This document shows positions 32,830 to 45,749 of a stretch of 64,000 nt of DNA, in pieces. This DNA is from Rhipicephalus microplus (lineage: Eukaryota; Arthropoda; Arachnida; Ixodida; Ixodidae), in assembly GCF_043290135.1 (NCBI RefSeq), contig NC_134707.1, positions 76,960,987 through 77,024,986 of the forward strand, written 5' to 3'. Below the pieces are notes generated by a model. It was not told the DNA's origin, did not search any database, and worked only from the letters and a program-made list of their open reading frames with translations. Position numbers and translations under genes: made by a program. Position 1 is the stretch's first letter. Every line of letters starts with the position of its first letter.

Positions 32830-35800
32830 ATAGTGCGGCCGATGGGGGTGAGGTCGCTGGTGACTTGCTGCAAAACGAAATACCCCCGTCTGTGTTGATG
32901 TTCAAGAACAAGGTAGAAGTTTTTGTTGATGGTGTGTGTACGATGGCTTTGGTGGATACTGGTGCTACAGTTTCGATTATGAGTGCTGCTTTTAAACACC
33001 GTTTAGGACAAAAGGTGATGTTTTTGTGGGAGAAGGCAACAACATTCTGTGGCGTTGGTGGTAACTCGCTGTGTCCCATTGGTGTCTGTACCGCAGAAGT
33101 GTGCTTGGGTGATCAAGTGTTTGTCACAGAGTTTACGATTCTTCCAAGGAGCACACACGACATAATCTTGGGGATTGACTTCCTTCGAATGTGTGGCGCC
33201 ACTGTTGATTGTAGAAATGGAGAGGTGTACATATGTGATGCTGCCCCTGGAGAACTATTAGAGAATTCAGACAGGGAGCACGGTGCGCTCCGGGTCAGTG
33301 AAGATAGCATTGTGCCGGCATTCTCTGCAGTCTGTGTTCCTGTATACTCTTCACGCATTGAAAACAGTGACAGTGCGTTCGACGCATTAGTGGAGCCCTT
33401 TCATCTCAGTTGCATTAAGAAGAACACATTGGTGCCGCATTGCATAGTGTCACTCGTTCAAGGACGCACAGGACTATGGGCGGTAAACTGTTCAGCTGAG
33501 TCGGTGGTTCTACCAGGAGGACTGAAGCTTGCCAAGTTCAAAGCATACTCACCGATGGCAGTGGCTGCCCTCAGTGATGCTCCAGGTGGGGCCTCAGCCA
33601 ATACTTCTACGGCCGATTCAAAACTTTTACCTATGATCGACAAGTCACTTACTACTGACAAACGCCGCATGCTTCTGGACGTTTTGTCGAAATACGTGGC
33701 GATTTTCGATTTTTCCCATGACCATGCGCCCTCGATTCCCGCGTCTCGGATTCTCCACAGGATAAACACGGGAACAGCACAGCCCATCCGCCAGAAACCC
33801 TACCGAGTGTCGCCGTCTGAGCGCAAGATAATTGATGAACAAGTGCGTGATATGCTGCAGAAGGGTGTCATTCGAGAATCATCGAGTCCTTGGGCGGCTC
33901 CCGTGATTCTAGTCAAAAAGAAGGATGGTACCTGGAGATTCTGTGTGGACTATCGCCGTCTAAACTCCGTCACAAAGAGAGATGTCTACCCTCTCCCACG
34001 CATTGATGACGCTCTAGACTGCCTCCATTCAGCATCCTACTTTTCGTCCATAGACTTACGCTCAGGCTATTGGCAAATACCTGTGCATTCAATGGACAAA
34101 GAAAAGACGGCTTTCGTTACTCCGGATGGACTATATGAATTTAACGTGATGCCTTTTGGTCTATGTAACGCGCCCGCTACATTTGAAAGATTCATGGACA
34201 CCATTCTGCGCGGCCTGAAGTGGAACATCTGTATGTGTTATCTTGACGACGTTGTTATCTTCGGGCGTACATTCAGTGAACATAACGAAAGGGTAGAGCT
34301 GGTTTTGAAATGTATTCGAAATGCTGGCTTGGTTCTTAATGCAAAGAAGTGTCATTTCGGAGCTCGACAAACACTGGTGCTGGGACACCTGGCTCAGTGA
34401 AGGAGCTTCGGAGCTTCTTGGGCCTCTGCTCTTACTTTCGCCGATTTATTCCCGCCTTTGCAGAAGTTGCCTTTCCACTGACCTGCCTTCTCCGCCAAGG
34501 TGCTAGTTTTGAATGGACTCCTGATTGTGAAACTTCTTTCAACCAACTGAAGTTCTTGCTCACGTCGCAGCCTATCCTGCGGCACTTCGATCCTTCTGCG
34601 GCGACTGAAGTTCACACCGACGCAAGCGGCATTGGCATAGGTGCAGTCCTCATACAGCGATGTAATCAAGTGGAACACGTAATCGCATATGCCAGTCGTA
34701 CTTTAAGTAAGCCGGAACGCAATTACACTGTGACCGAACAAGAATGCCTTGCACTCGTCTTCGCTGTGCAGTGATTCCGCTCATACCTATACGGTCGTCC
34801 TTTCCAAGTAGTTACGGATCATCATTCTTTGTGCTGGCTTATCAACCTTCGGGATCCGTCAGGCCGTCTAGCACGCTGGGCCCTCCGGCTGCAAGAGTAC
34901 AACTTCACGGTATCGTACAAGAGCGGCAGGAAACACGCGGACGCAGACTGCCTTTCAAGGATGCCAGTTGATGCTACAGTTTGCGACGCTGACGATTTCG
35001 ATCATCTGATTGCGTCCGTAGCACCAGCGTTCCCGGATAAGGCCACCTTTGAAACTGAGCAGCGGAAGGACGTGAGTTTGAATCCGTTATTCGTGATCGC
35101 ACAAGCATCCACTCCGGAAAGCCGCTTTTGCGTCCGTGATGGTCTACTGTACAAGAAATCCATCTCCGGCACCGGTTCCCGCTTCCTGCTGGTGGTTCCA
35201 GAGGCACTACGGTCATCTGTTTTGTACGCCATGCATGATGACGCCACTTCAGGTCACCTCGGAACGACGCGCACTCTTCATCGTACCCAGGAACGCTTCT
35301 ACTGGCCACGTATGCGCCAGTCAGTTGAGTTGTACGTGGCCAGTTGTGCGCAATGCCAGGCGCACAAATCTCTCTCAGCAGCTCCGGCCGGACATCTACA
35401 ACCTGTGACGCCTCCCAGTTCTCCGTTCGAACAAATTGGCATTGACCTGGTGGGCCCTTTTCCGCGTTCATCGAAAGGCAACAGATGGATTGTGGTATGT
35501 GCTGACCATCTTACTCGGTACTGCGAGACTGCTGCCCTGCCATCCGCGACTGCTGGTCAAGTGTCGTCCTTCCTTCTCCATTCTATCATACTGCGTCATG
35601 GGCCCCCTCGCGTCATCATAAGTGACCGTGGACGTCAATTCACGGCAGACGTTGTCGAACAACTTCTCCGTATGTGTGGCTCAGAGCTCAGACACTCGAC
35701 GCCTTATCACCCGCAGACGAATGGTCTCGTCGAGCGAACAATTCGAACACTGGTGAATATGCTTTCTATGTACGTTGCTTCGAACCACAAGAACTGGGAC

Positions 35801-36286
35801 GATGTCTTGCCGTTCGTCACATACGCGTTTAATACTTCCCAACATGAGACCACCGGCTACAGCCCGTTCTTCCTCCTCTATGTTCGACCCCCCCGTTATA
35901 CTCTGGATACAATATTTTCCTTCTCTGATCGGGACCAATCAGAAATCTCCCTAGCAGAAACTCTTTGTCTCGCCGAAGAAGCTCGTCGTCTTGCTCGTTT
36001 ACGTACAATAGCCTCGCAAGACAGATCGAAAGTTCGTTATGACAGCAAGCACCGGCAGGCCACATATATTCCGGGAGATCTCGTGTTGGTGTGGAAGCCT
36101 TTACGCAAACGTGGCTTGTGCCAAAAACTGCTCGCGCACTACATCGGACCTTTTGTTATCCTTGACCGCCTGAGCGCAGTCGACTACCGCATCGCACGTC
36201 TTACAGCTAGCGGGAGACGTTCCAGAAAGACAGAGGTCACGCATGTCGCTCGCCTGAAGCCTTTCAGTCAACGCGACACTGCATGA
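32820..36286 (+). pseudogene. pol: G6 Pol with one deletion/frameshift and one stop
   Basis: Protease (LVDTGATVSIM near 32950), reverse transcriptase (VILVKKKDGTWRFCVDY, YLDDVVIF) and the start of the connection are open to 34400. There about 25 residues normally found after LGH are missing and the frame shifts. RNase H follows (TDASGIGIGAVL) until a TGA at 34772-34774 in the [10 protein letters not shown] motif. The rest, with the integrase zinc region, DDE core (GIDLVGP, SDRGRQF, NGLVERT) and GPF region, is open to 36286. Confidence 0.92.
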
Positions 36287-36320
36287 AACGCGCGGCGCGC
36301 TTTGTCTGCGAGGGGGGAAA

Positions 36321-36582
<262 letters not shown>

Positions 36583-36628
36583 CCACTTACGAATTTTAGC
36601 CCTCCTGGCCGTTTCAATTGTAATATCG

Positions 36629-37445
36629 ATAACAAACTTTGTAGGCCATAACATGACTGTATGAAGAACATATTTGACTGGTCATAACATGAAAATCATG
36701 ACATCTATGCCGTGAATTTCATGATTTACAATTCATGGTCAGGCAGCTCTTTCAGTGTTTTCATTCACATGGCATGTTGCAAAACGGGTATGGTGTGGCA
36801 TGCTTGCATGACGAACACAATGACATGCGTGTCAACATGACTACTTGCCACAATCATGATGCACTCGCGACTATTTCGCTAGCGTAACATATACCAAATT
36901 CAGTATTATTACAGTAAGTGAATGAATGACGAAGGTATGTGACTGGTGCAAACATGATAATCATGAGATGCGTGTCATGTAACAACATTACTGCATGCCA
37001 CGCTCATGATGCGCTGGTGGCCGTTTCTGCGCTTATACAAAATTTTGTATTACGGGACCTGATTGGATGATGAAGATATGATAATAGTGCAAACATCATT
37101 AACATGAGGTGCATGTCATGTACCAACATGACTACAGGCCACGCTCATGATGCACTCGCGGCTGTTTCGCTAGCTTCACATGTACCAAACTCTGTATTAC
37201 GTAACGCGAACAGACGACAAAAGTAAATTACACATCCAAACAAGATAATGTCGGCATGCATGTCATGTAACAACATAACTACATGCCACACTGATGATGC
37301 GCTCGTGGCCGTTTTGCTAGCTTTACATATGCCAAGTTTGGTATTACGTGACGCCAATGGATGAAGAGTGCATGTGACTGGTGCAAACATGATAATATTA
37401 AGATGCTTGTCTTGTGAGAACATGACTACATGCCACAGTTGAGGC
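36629..37445 (+). repeat. Satellite-like tandem repeat, period about 145 bp
   Basis: The phrase TGATGC(A/G)CTCG(C/T)GGC recurs at 36857, 37007, 37148 and 37295, and a weaker match lies near 37440. Spacings are 141-150 bp. Each unit also has a GTATTACGTGACG-like part, GTGCAAACATGATAAT and TGTCATGTAACAACATGACTACATGCCAC. Units differ at many sites. A more degraded unit may start at 36629. Confidence 0.85.
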
Positions 37446-39031
37446 GCTAATAAATTTTGAAGTGACGCCATGCGCGTGCTCACTGGCGTTGCTTTCTCCG
37501 CGTCACTCCAGCGTAGCCACGCAAGGTGCCGGCCCTGCCATATACTCTTAAGGCACGCGCTGCGTTGCATCGACGCATGTGCGTTTCAGCGCGTCCGGCG
37601 TCCCTCCGTCATGAAAAGAGGGAGACACAGCGTGTTCTGGGTCATTGAGTTTTCTAATAATCACTGAAGGAGACTGTGGCGCTAGTGTGTATGGGAGCTG
37701 CAACGCACGGCGCTTCAGCAAGCCTGGAAGTGATGGCTAGTACACACCAAGGAGGATTAAAGAAAAATTGCTGGAGTGGAAGCTCCTGCATCGCCTTGCC
37801 AGCAGAAGTGAAGCCAGCTTTTGCCACTGCCAAGATGGCGGAAACATGCTCTTTTCTGATAGTGCCCACTTGAAGATCAAGTGGCTTTGATATGTTATGT
37901 AAATGCTGCGATAGTTCTATGTTAAAAGGTAGTTGTTCCCGACGGAATAACATACAGAAACGAGTATGGATGACTGAATCTTCAAAGAACTTTGATTCCC
38001 ATTAAAGACTTATTAAAGAAAACTAGTACCTGTAAGACGCACTTGGAGCACTAAGTGACCCGAAAAAGTTCCCACATTAAACTCGTTGGCCGTGCGAGGG
38101 TAACACCCCGTTTTTAATCGCTGAACGGTGATGCTTTACCATGCCCCTAGTAAGATGGCCGCCACAGCCGCCATCTTGCCAGAGGAACGGCTTCACTTCT
38201 GCGCAACCATTTCCACTCCAGCAATTTTTTTAAATCCTCCTTGGTACACACCCATCTTCGTACTTGTGGCCTGCTTGTGGCTCCGTGTGTGCTTGTGTGG
38301 CTTGTCGCTGTTTTCTCATGAAACAAAAAACAGCAAATGTTCACCAGTTGCGCTTCACCACCTTATTTTTTTAGACTGACCTTTTCAAATGAACAGTTTG
38401 CATTAATCTGCAAGAGAGCTTTCCTGTAAGGTTTGTTTTTAACCAAAAACTCTCGTTTACAGAATAATTTTCGTGTTCATTGTGTTGTACTCGCGTGCTC
38501 TCGTGCCATCACTGTAACTCAAAGAAGTGACATTTTGTCGTATTCGCGTGCTCGCTTGCCTTCGATGCACAATGAGCGAGAAAAGCGATCTTTGAACGAG
38601 TGTTTTTGATTGGAAAACAATCCTTACACGTGAGCCGACTTGCAGATTATTTCAAACTGTCCATTGGGTAGCGAAGTTCAAAAGGTTCGTTCTTTCCTTC
38701 GAAAAAAAAGCAAAACACAGCAATAAACGAAGCCGCCCGCAAGTACGAAGACTAGGCAAAATTGTGTAATACCCATCATTCCCATGGTCGCTCAACGACC
38801 GAAGCGATAGAGTCCCCTCTAAATAATTTTAGAAAACTCTATCGTCTGGGTAACTCATCGGCGCGAAATGCCGCATGAAGAATTTCGCGCCAGTTGCCGT
38901 CGGGCCGTGCCGAGGGATGCTGGTCGCGCCTGGCATCAGACTGTGGAGTGCTCGCGTTTTACTAGCGTCGCGTCGCTGTGCTCAGCATGCACGCGCGTCA
39001 ACGCTACCCTGGAGTATATTGGGCCCTTCCA
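37446..39031. other. Segment that splits the satellite; contains a fold-back pair
   Basis: No gene is supported. About 1.6 kb lies between two blocks of the same satellite, so it is probably a later insertion. It contains the inverted repeat listed separately. A small hairpin sits at 38804-38845 (CGATAGAGT ... ACTCTATCG). Confidence 0.5.
37738..38262. repeat. Inverted repeat of about 110 bp with a 300-bp spacer
   Basis: 37738-37855 (GTACACACCAAGGAGGATT ... GCTGGAGTGGAA ... AGAAGTGAAGCC ... CAAGATGGCGG) is found reversed and complemented at about 38147-38262. The arms differ at several sites. This is fold-back structure of an unknown element. Confidence 0.75.
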
Positions 39032-39311
39032 TCGTGATGCACTCGCGGCTGTTTTGCTAGCTCCACATATACTAAATTTGGTGTTACGTGACGTCGTTGG
39101 ATGACAAAATATATGACTTGTGCAAACATGATAATCCTAACACGCGTGTCATGTAAGAACGTGACAACATACCACGCTCATAGCGAGCTCGTGGCCATTT
39201 CGCTGGCCTCCACATATACTGAATTTAGTGTCACGTGACGTGAATAGATGACGAAGGTAAACGACACACCAAACATGATAATCATAACACGCAAGTCACG
39301 TACGGCATCAT
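39032..39311 (+). repeat. Same satellite, two further units
   Basis: TGATGCACTCGCGGC at 39035 and a matching GCGAGCTCGTGGCC at about 39182, with the GTGCAAACATGATAAT and ACGTGACG parts between. The spacing is again about 146 bp. Confidence 0.8.
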
Positions 39312-39355
39312 TTACCTCTACCTTGTAAGGTTGTGCTGATTTTAAAGTGACATAT

Positions 39356-39528
39356 TGTCACGATGAGTCGCAAGTACTGGGAGATATATTGAACAACCGG
39401 GTAGCTAGCTCTAGGACGATGCGTCAGTCGTGGCTGGCTCTCGAGCCGAGAAGAGACACGCAAATCTTCTTTCTTTCCTCCAGATGGTAGAGCCACCCTT
39501 GCAGTCGACCCACTACGTGTGGGTGACA
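39356..39528 (-). repeat. G7 3' LTR
   Basis: 173 bp. Plus sense TGTCACGATGAG...GTGGGTGACA. It has 10 extra bases relative to the other LTR. Confidence 0.93.
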
Positions 39529-39773
39529 TTATCCCCCCTTTCGAAAAGAAAAAAAAAAGTCCGAAAAAAAAAGTCCCAAAAGGGGAAAAGAAAAGTACAT
39601 AGCACCACCACGATGTTACGACATGGGCACGTGGAAAAAAAGAAATTGGAAATTCGGATAAAGTAAAAATAGAAATGAACGAGCGTGCCAATATAGGAAA
39701 AATCAGTGAACGAAGAAGCAAGTTCACAAAAATAAATAAATAACACAAAGAACGCTGTACGGCAAGAAAAAAG

Positions 39774-42700
39774 TTATGAACAACGCGGAATAAATGGTTT
39801 CATGCGCAACACATGAACGACATCCGACCTCGGTCGTGTCCTACTCCGTGCCTGCGATGTTGAGTTCGGAACCACTTCGTAGTTCACGTCACTGACGCGA
39901 CGTAACACTTTATAAGGGCCAAAGTACCGGCTCAGCACCTTTTCACTAAGGCCACGGCGGCGGACGGGCGTCCACACCCAAACTTGGTCTCCGGGGTTGT
40001 AAAATACTTCACTGTGGCGGATGTTATAGCGCCGTGCGTCTGCCTGCTGTTGCTGGCCGATGTGTAGTCGCGCGAGGTGCCGGGCTTCCTCAGCACGCTC
40101 TGCGAATTCATCGGCGTCAGTTGTCAACTCGTCTTCGTCTTGACACGGCAGCATAGAGTCCAGCATGGTCTGCACTTCGCGGCCGTAGAGAAGCCGAAAT
40201 GGCGTGAATCGCGTGGTCTCTTGCACGGCGGTATTATACGCGAAGGTCACGTAAGGTAAGATCCGGTCCCATGTTTTGTGCTGTACGTCGATGTACATTG
40301 AGATCATGTCTGCGATGGTCTTATTCAGTCGCTCGGTAAGTCCGTTGGTTTGCGGGTGGTACGCAGTTGTCTTTCGGTGTCTGGTGTTGCTCAGTTTGAA
40401 AACCTCGTCCATAAGCTGCGCCGTGAATGCCGTCCCTCTGTCCGTTATTATACTGGAAGGAGCACCGTGTCGTAACACGATGTGGCGCATGAAAAATTGT
40501 GCTACCTCAGAAGCCGTGGCTCGTGGGATCGCCTGCGTCTCAGCGTAGCGTGTCAGATAGTCGGTCGCGACGATCACCCATTTGTTGCTGTCCGCAGATA
40601 GGGGGAAGGGCCCGAGAATGTCCATGCCGACTTGGTCGAACGGCGTGCAGGGTGCTTCAATGGGCTGAAGCAAACCAGCTGGCTTAACAGATGGTTGCTT
40701 TCGACGCTGACATTCCCGACAGCTCTTGACGTACTTCTTGACGCTTGCCGAAAGTCCTGGCCAATAGTACCTCTCGCTCACTCTGGCAAGTGTCCGTGAG
40801 TAGCCCAGATGACCGGATGTGGGTTCGTCATGGCAAGCGAAAAGGACGTCGTCTCGCATGTCTCGAGGAACCACCAGGAGGTAGGTACGGTTGTTCGAAC
40901 GAGCGTTCTTCTTGTACAGCACAACCTCTCGAAGGCAGAACGACGGCAACGAGCGGGATAAATGACGTGGTATGATTGTGCCCTGGCCCTCTAAATGATC
41001 GATGATCGGACGAATCTCTGCGTCATCCCGCTGCAGTTTACTCAAGTCTGATGAGCTAATGGCGCCCAGGAAGCCTTCGTCTTCCTCTGCTTCCTGACTG
41101 ACGACATGAACTGGTGCGCGTGACAGTGTGTCAGCGTCTTCATGCTTACGGCCGGACTTATGGACGATGGTGACGTCAAATTCCTGCAGCCGCAAGCTCC
41201 ACCGTGCTAGCCTTCCTGAAGGGTCGCGCAGGCTTGCCAACCAGCAGAGGGCATGGTGGTCCGTCACTACCTTGAAGGGACGACCATAAAGGTACGGGCG
41301 AAACTTGGTGATTGCCCACACGACTGCGAGGCACTCTTTCTCCGTAGTGGAATAATTCGCCTCGGCACGGGATAGAGAGCGGCTGGCGTAGGCTATCACC
41401 CTTTCGATGTCGTCTTGACGCTGAACGAGCACTGCACCAAGCCCAACGTTACTAGCGTCAGTATGGACCTCTGTGTCAGCATCATCGCCGAAATGAGCGA
41501 GAACGGGTGCTGATTGCATGCGCTGTCGCAGTTCATCAAAAGCTGCTTGTTGCTCGTTTTCCCAGACAAACGGCGTGTCGTCCCTTGTGAGACGAGTCAG
41601 AGGTTCTGCTATCTGTGAAAAGCCATGAATGAACCGGCGATAGTAGGCGCACAAACCAAGGAAGCGCTGGACGGCTTTCTTATCGACAGGAGCTGGTAAT
41701 TCGGCAACAGCGGCAAGCTTGTCTGGATCGGGCCGGACTCCTTCAGCGCTAACTACATGTCCAAGAAATTTCAGTTCTTCATAGCCGAAGTGGCACTTCT
41801 GTGGCTTTAGAGTGAGGTCCGCCGATCAGATAGCCTCCAGCACGCTGTGCAGACGCTGTAGGTGCTGCTCGAACGTGGCAGAGAAGACCACCACATCATC
41901 AAGGTAGACAAGACAAGTCTGCCACTTGAGCCCTGTGAGGACAGTGTCCATCATTCGATGGAAAGTTGCCGGCGCTGAACACAAGCCGAAAGGGACTACT
42001 CGAAATTGGTATAGGCCGTCTGGAGTCACGAAGGCTGTCTTTTCGCGGTCTCGCTGATCTACCTTGATTTGCCAGTACCCGCTTTTGAGGTCGAGAGAAG
42101 TGAAATAATGGGCACGACGAAGTCTATCCAGCGAATCGTCGATACGCGGTAGCGGGTACACATCCTTTTCGGCCATGTTGTTGAGCTTTCGGTAATCGAC
42201 GCAGAAGCGTAGTGATCCGTCCTTCTTTTTAACAAGCACAACTGGAGATGACCACGGGCTGTTGGATGGTTCGATAACGCCATCATCAAGCATCTCGCGA
42301 ACTTGCGTACGTATCGCTTCACGTTCTTTGGCCGACACGCGGTAGGGGTGCTGGTGTATTGGGCGTGCGTCCTCGTACGTGATGATCCTGTGCTGAGTGA
42401 TGGACGTCTGGCGGATCTTTGAGCAACTTGCGAAGCAAGACCTGTACTCAAACAAGAGCGCTCGCAGCGCAGTCTGGTTATCGGTGTACAGATCAGGATT
42501 GATGTCAATGTTGCTCATTGATGTGTCTGCGTTATCCACTATTTCTGACGTGGGACAGTTGGTTACGTTTGCTACTTCGTGGGCAAACGCTATCGAAGTG
42601 CCACGGAAAAGGTGTCGATGCTCGTTGCTAAAGTTGGTAACGAGCAATTCAGATCGGCCGTCGCGAACGTGAATTACACTTCTCGCTACACATATGCCTT

Positions 42701-43328
42701 GCTGCAGGAGGTGTTCTAAATTTGTCTCGGCCATCACATCGCCATCGCTCAAACCACAGCATGTTACGTCGACTAGAACACTGGCTCGGGGAGGAAGCGT
42801 CACGCTCTGTTCAGAAATACGGAGTACGTCGACACGCATTCCGTCATCCTGCACGTTGATTGCTCGCTGGGCTGAGAACGTGACGCGGCGCTCTTGCAGA
42901 TCAATGATAGCTCCATTTTCCTGTAGAAAATCAACTCCCAGAATGACGTCACGGGAGCATTCACGTAGAACAAGGCAGCTTGCTACGAATGTGTACCCTT
43001 GAATCTGTACTCTAATTGTGCAGGCACCCAGTGGAGTTACGGCATGGCCACCAGCTGTCCGAATCTGCGAGTTATGCCACGGCGTGATTACTTTCTTCAG
43101 CTGCGTTGTCAGTTTCCCGCTCAGTATGGAATAGTCTGCGCCGGTGTCCACTAACGCATTAACTACACAACCATCAATTGTTACTGCTATGTCGAGTGAA
43201 AGCCGGCTATCCTTTGTAGCAGCAGGTGATGTCGCACCAGTTTCTGTACGGTTCTGCGTCAATAGGAGGTCTTCAGCGCTTCGACGTTCAGCGACCCCGC
43301 CCCCAGAGGTCGCTTCGGCTAGTTTTCC
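39774..43328 (-). pseudogene. pol: G7 Pol, intact except for one TGA
   Basis: From the frameshift site the frame runs through protease (LVDTGADYSIL near 43145), reverse transcriptase (VVLVKKKDGSLRFCVDYRKLN, YLDDVVVF), then TGA at 41826-41828 after LEAI, where related elements continue, probably from CGA by one base change. The same frame then stays open through RNase H (TDASNVGLGAVL), the integrase zinc region, DDE core (GMDILGP, TDRGTAF, NGLTERL) and GPY/F region (FGPYKVLRR) to 39774. Only the one stop separates it from a full-length reading frame. Confidence 0.92.
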
Positions 43329-44767
43329 CGGCGGGGGCTGGGAGATCGTGCGGTAGAATACCGCTGGGGCATTGATGAAAATCGCCTCGGTGATGGCGAG
43401 CGCGACTGGCGCCCGGCAGACGGTGGTTCATGCTGCTGGGAGAGGTAGTTTTGGATGTCGCGTGGTCTCTGACCGTAACGGGGGGGCGGTGAGTGCGCAG
43501 AGAAGCCGCGAAGCCCAAGACGGCGATAAGGACACTGGCGGTACAAGTGATCAGCTTCTCCGCAATGAAAGCATAGAGGCCGGTGATCGGGTGTGCGCCA
43601 GACATCAGACTTCCGAGGATACGAGTGCCGATCGTCGATGTACTGGACCGGTTGTACCGAACGATGGGCAACAGAAGCACCACGGCCAAAGGGCAGGGGC
43701 GGTGGCGTGTACGTGCCTTCGTAGTATGGCATGTGCTGCGCTGACTCGAGTGAAACTGCAGGGACAGGATGAACGAACAAGGGCGGCGATGCAGCAGGGC
43801 GTTTCAAGGCTTCCGCGTAGGTTGTCTTACGGTGGTATTCAGCAGGAGCTGGCGCAGCTGTGTCAGGAGGCAAGGTGTCCCGGAGGGCCTGGTGCAGCTC
43901 ATCTTTGATGATGGTTGCAATAGAGCTAACCGTAGGATGAGGTGTTACACCAGCCTTTTGCAACTCCTCACGTACGATATTACGGATGAGTTCACGTAGA
44001 GAGTCATTTCTGGTCCCAGCGGCGGCGAAAATGTCAGCACTGGACATGCCACTGACTTGCCTGTCGTATTGGTTTGATCGCTGCTGTAGCATTTTTTCCA
44101 TTGTCACGGCTTCAGACAAGAACTCCGCGACCGTCTTCGGAGGGCTTCGCACGAGGCCGGCGAAAACCTGGTCCTTGACACCACGCATCAAGTGACGCAA
44201 CTTCTTGTCCTCCGTCATTCTTGAATCTGCCCGTCGGAAGAGACGCGTCATGTCTTCGACGTACGCGGTCACAGTTTCGTTTGGCGACTGGACGTTGGCA
44301 AGAATAGCTCGTTCAGCTCTTTCTTGGCGGTCAGCGCTGGCATATGTCTGCAGAAGTCTACGAGAGAATTCTGGCCACGTCGTCAGCTGCTCTTCTCGAT
44401 TTTGATACCACGTGCGAGCCCCGTCTTCGAGATAGAAGTAGACACGACCCAGTTTCGCCGCGTTGTCCCACTGATTCAAGTTGGCTACGCGCTCGAAGTC
44501 CGCCAACCAGTCCTCAACGTCTTCGCTCTCCGTACCATGGAACGTCGTCGGTGCCCGTGGGCTTTCCAACGTATATCGGTTCGACGACGTGCTTCCCGTG
44601 CCAGTTGGCAAGGTTTGTACCGAAGTGCTGGCCATGTTTGTTGACGTGGTGGTAGCAGTATCGTTGACTTCCGGAGGCAATCCCCTGATTCGGCGGCTCG
44701 TCCGATGCACGGGAGTATTGACTGGCACTGGACTCGTATTACGGCTTCCTTGGGGGGTCTGCAGCAT
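43319..44767 (-). CDS. gag: G7 Gag polyprotein
   Basis: About 482 residues from the ATG at 44767 (MLQTPQGS); the frame is open upstream through the primer site without an ATG. It has the APTTFHGTESEDVEDWL and VYFYLEDGARTWYQNRE segments of the Gag family, one CCHC knuckle (CFHCGEADHLYRQC) and an SR-rich tail (RQSRSPSPRRFSS, SPSPRREN). It ends REN-stop at 43319. No lesion is seen. Confidence 0.9.
   Translation of the reverse strand: MLQTPQGSRNTSPVPVNTPVHRTSRRIRGLPPEVNDTATTTSTNMASTSVQTLPTGTGSTSSNRYTLESPRAPTTFHGTESEDVEDWLADFERVANLNQWDNAAKLGRVYFYLEDGARTWYQNREEQLTTWPEFSRRLLQTYASADRQERAERAILANVQSPNETVTAYVEDMTRLFRRADSRMTEDKKLRHLMRGVKDQVFAGLVRSPPKTVAEFLSEAVTMEKMLQQRSNQYDRQVSGMSSADIFAAAGTRNDSLRELIRNIVREELQKAGVTPHPTVSSIATIIKDELHQALRDTLPPDTAAPAPAEYHRKTTYAEALKRPAASPPLFVHPVPAVSLESAQHMPYYEGTYTPPPLPFGRGASVAHRSVQPVQYIDDRHSYPRKSDVWRTPDHRPLCFHCGEADHLYRQCPYRRLGLRGFSAHSPPPRYGQRPRDIQNYLSQQHEPPSAGRQSRSPSPRRFSSMPQRYSTARSPSPRREN
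43322..43328 (-). promoter_or_regulatory. G7 frameshift heptamer
   Basis: Reverse complement GGAAAAC directly followed by TAG. The -1 frame is open into Pol. Confidence 0.72.
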
Positions 44768-44797
44768 CCGTGAGACACCCAGCACCTTCCACCAGTT

Positions 44798-44960
44798 TGT
44801 CACGATGAGTCACAAGTACTGGGAGATATATTGAACAACCGGGTAGCTAGCTCTAGGACGATGCGTCAGTCGTGGCTGGCTCTCGAGACACGCAAATCTT
44901 CGTTCTTTCCTCCAGATGGTAGAGACGCTCTTGCAGTCGACCCACTACGTGTGGGTGGCA
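44798..44960 (-). repeat. G7 5' LTR
   Basis: 163 bp. On the minus strand it starts TGCCACCC, one change from the TGTCACCC of the other LTR. Confidence 0.93.
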
Positions 44961-44964
44961 ATAT

Positions 44965-45749
44965 CAACATTTCACCTTCGTGCTTCACTTATCATCGATT
45001 CCCACTGTACGTGGGGTCTGCCAATTTTTAATTTATTTGTATCTTTATTTTTTTCTGGTACGTGAAAGAAGGGGGCAGCAAAAGATGCCTGAAGCAGCTG
45101 GGCTAGCTTCCACAACCTAAGTACCTCAACATTTTGGTCAAAACCTTCCGCTTGACGTTTTGACAAATCGCCGCTTCAGGTAAAAATACATGAAGCCTGA
45201 ACGCATGCTGCCGAGCCTCAGTGTTTAAGACCACGTCAACGTCGTCAACTATCTACCCCGCACAAAATAACTGCTACAGATCACTTATCTGCAAATTTAC
45301 ACGGTAAAGAGGACTGTAATATCTTATTTTTACCTTAAATACGTTCATTTTGAAAGCTAACCTTTTGACTATCGCTGTGTTGCAATACTTACCGTAGATG
45401 GCTATATAGACAGCTAAATGGACGGCGGCCATCTCAAGTCCTATTCAAATCCTCACGTAGCCGGCAAAATAGACAGCTCCGAGAAGACCGCATCGTAGAC
45501 TAATACGATACAGGCTACTTTGCTGTCTAAACAAGATGGTGGCTCAGCAAACAGCTGAGATACATCGGATATCGCCGGAATCGTCGTCTGCCAACAAGCT
45601 GGCACTTTCCCAAACGCTCAATGTGAGTAACGTTTATTTGTTTTTTGATTTCAACACGAAATAATTCAGAAAATACAACTATTACGTTTGTTTCTTTTAG
45701 CTTTTTCTTCTCGACGCGAGGTGGCGCATTGTCGCGTAAACGAAATCCG
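44965..45749. other. No recognisable gene
   Basis: AT-rich sequence. The motif ATAGACAGCT occurs at about 45405 and 45468, and (G)TAGACTGTCTACGTGCTGTC at 46325, hinting at an old repeat, but no boundaries can be drawn. Confidence 0.35.

Larger units (their letters stand above)
39356..44960 (-). mobile_element. G7: near-intact Ty3/gypsy element with one premature stop
   Basis: Minus strand. LTRs at 44798-44960 (163 bp) and 39356-39528 (173 bp) differ at about six sites plus a 10-bp indel. ATAT lies just outside both ends (39352-39355 and 44961-44964), a clear 4-bp target duplication outside any microsatellite. It has a primer site (minus TGGTGGAAGGTGCTGGG, 44778-44794) and a polypurine tract (minus AAAGGGGGGATAA, about 39529-39542). 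Gag is open and pol has a single in-frame TGA. Confidence 0.95.

Noticed and set aside
36840..37445. CRISPR-like array
   Set aside because: Units are about 145 bp, diverged along their whole length and without short identical repeats and unique spacers. It is an ordinary satellite in a eukaryotic genome.
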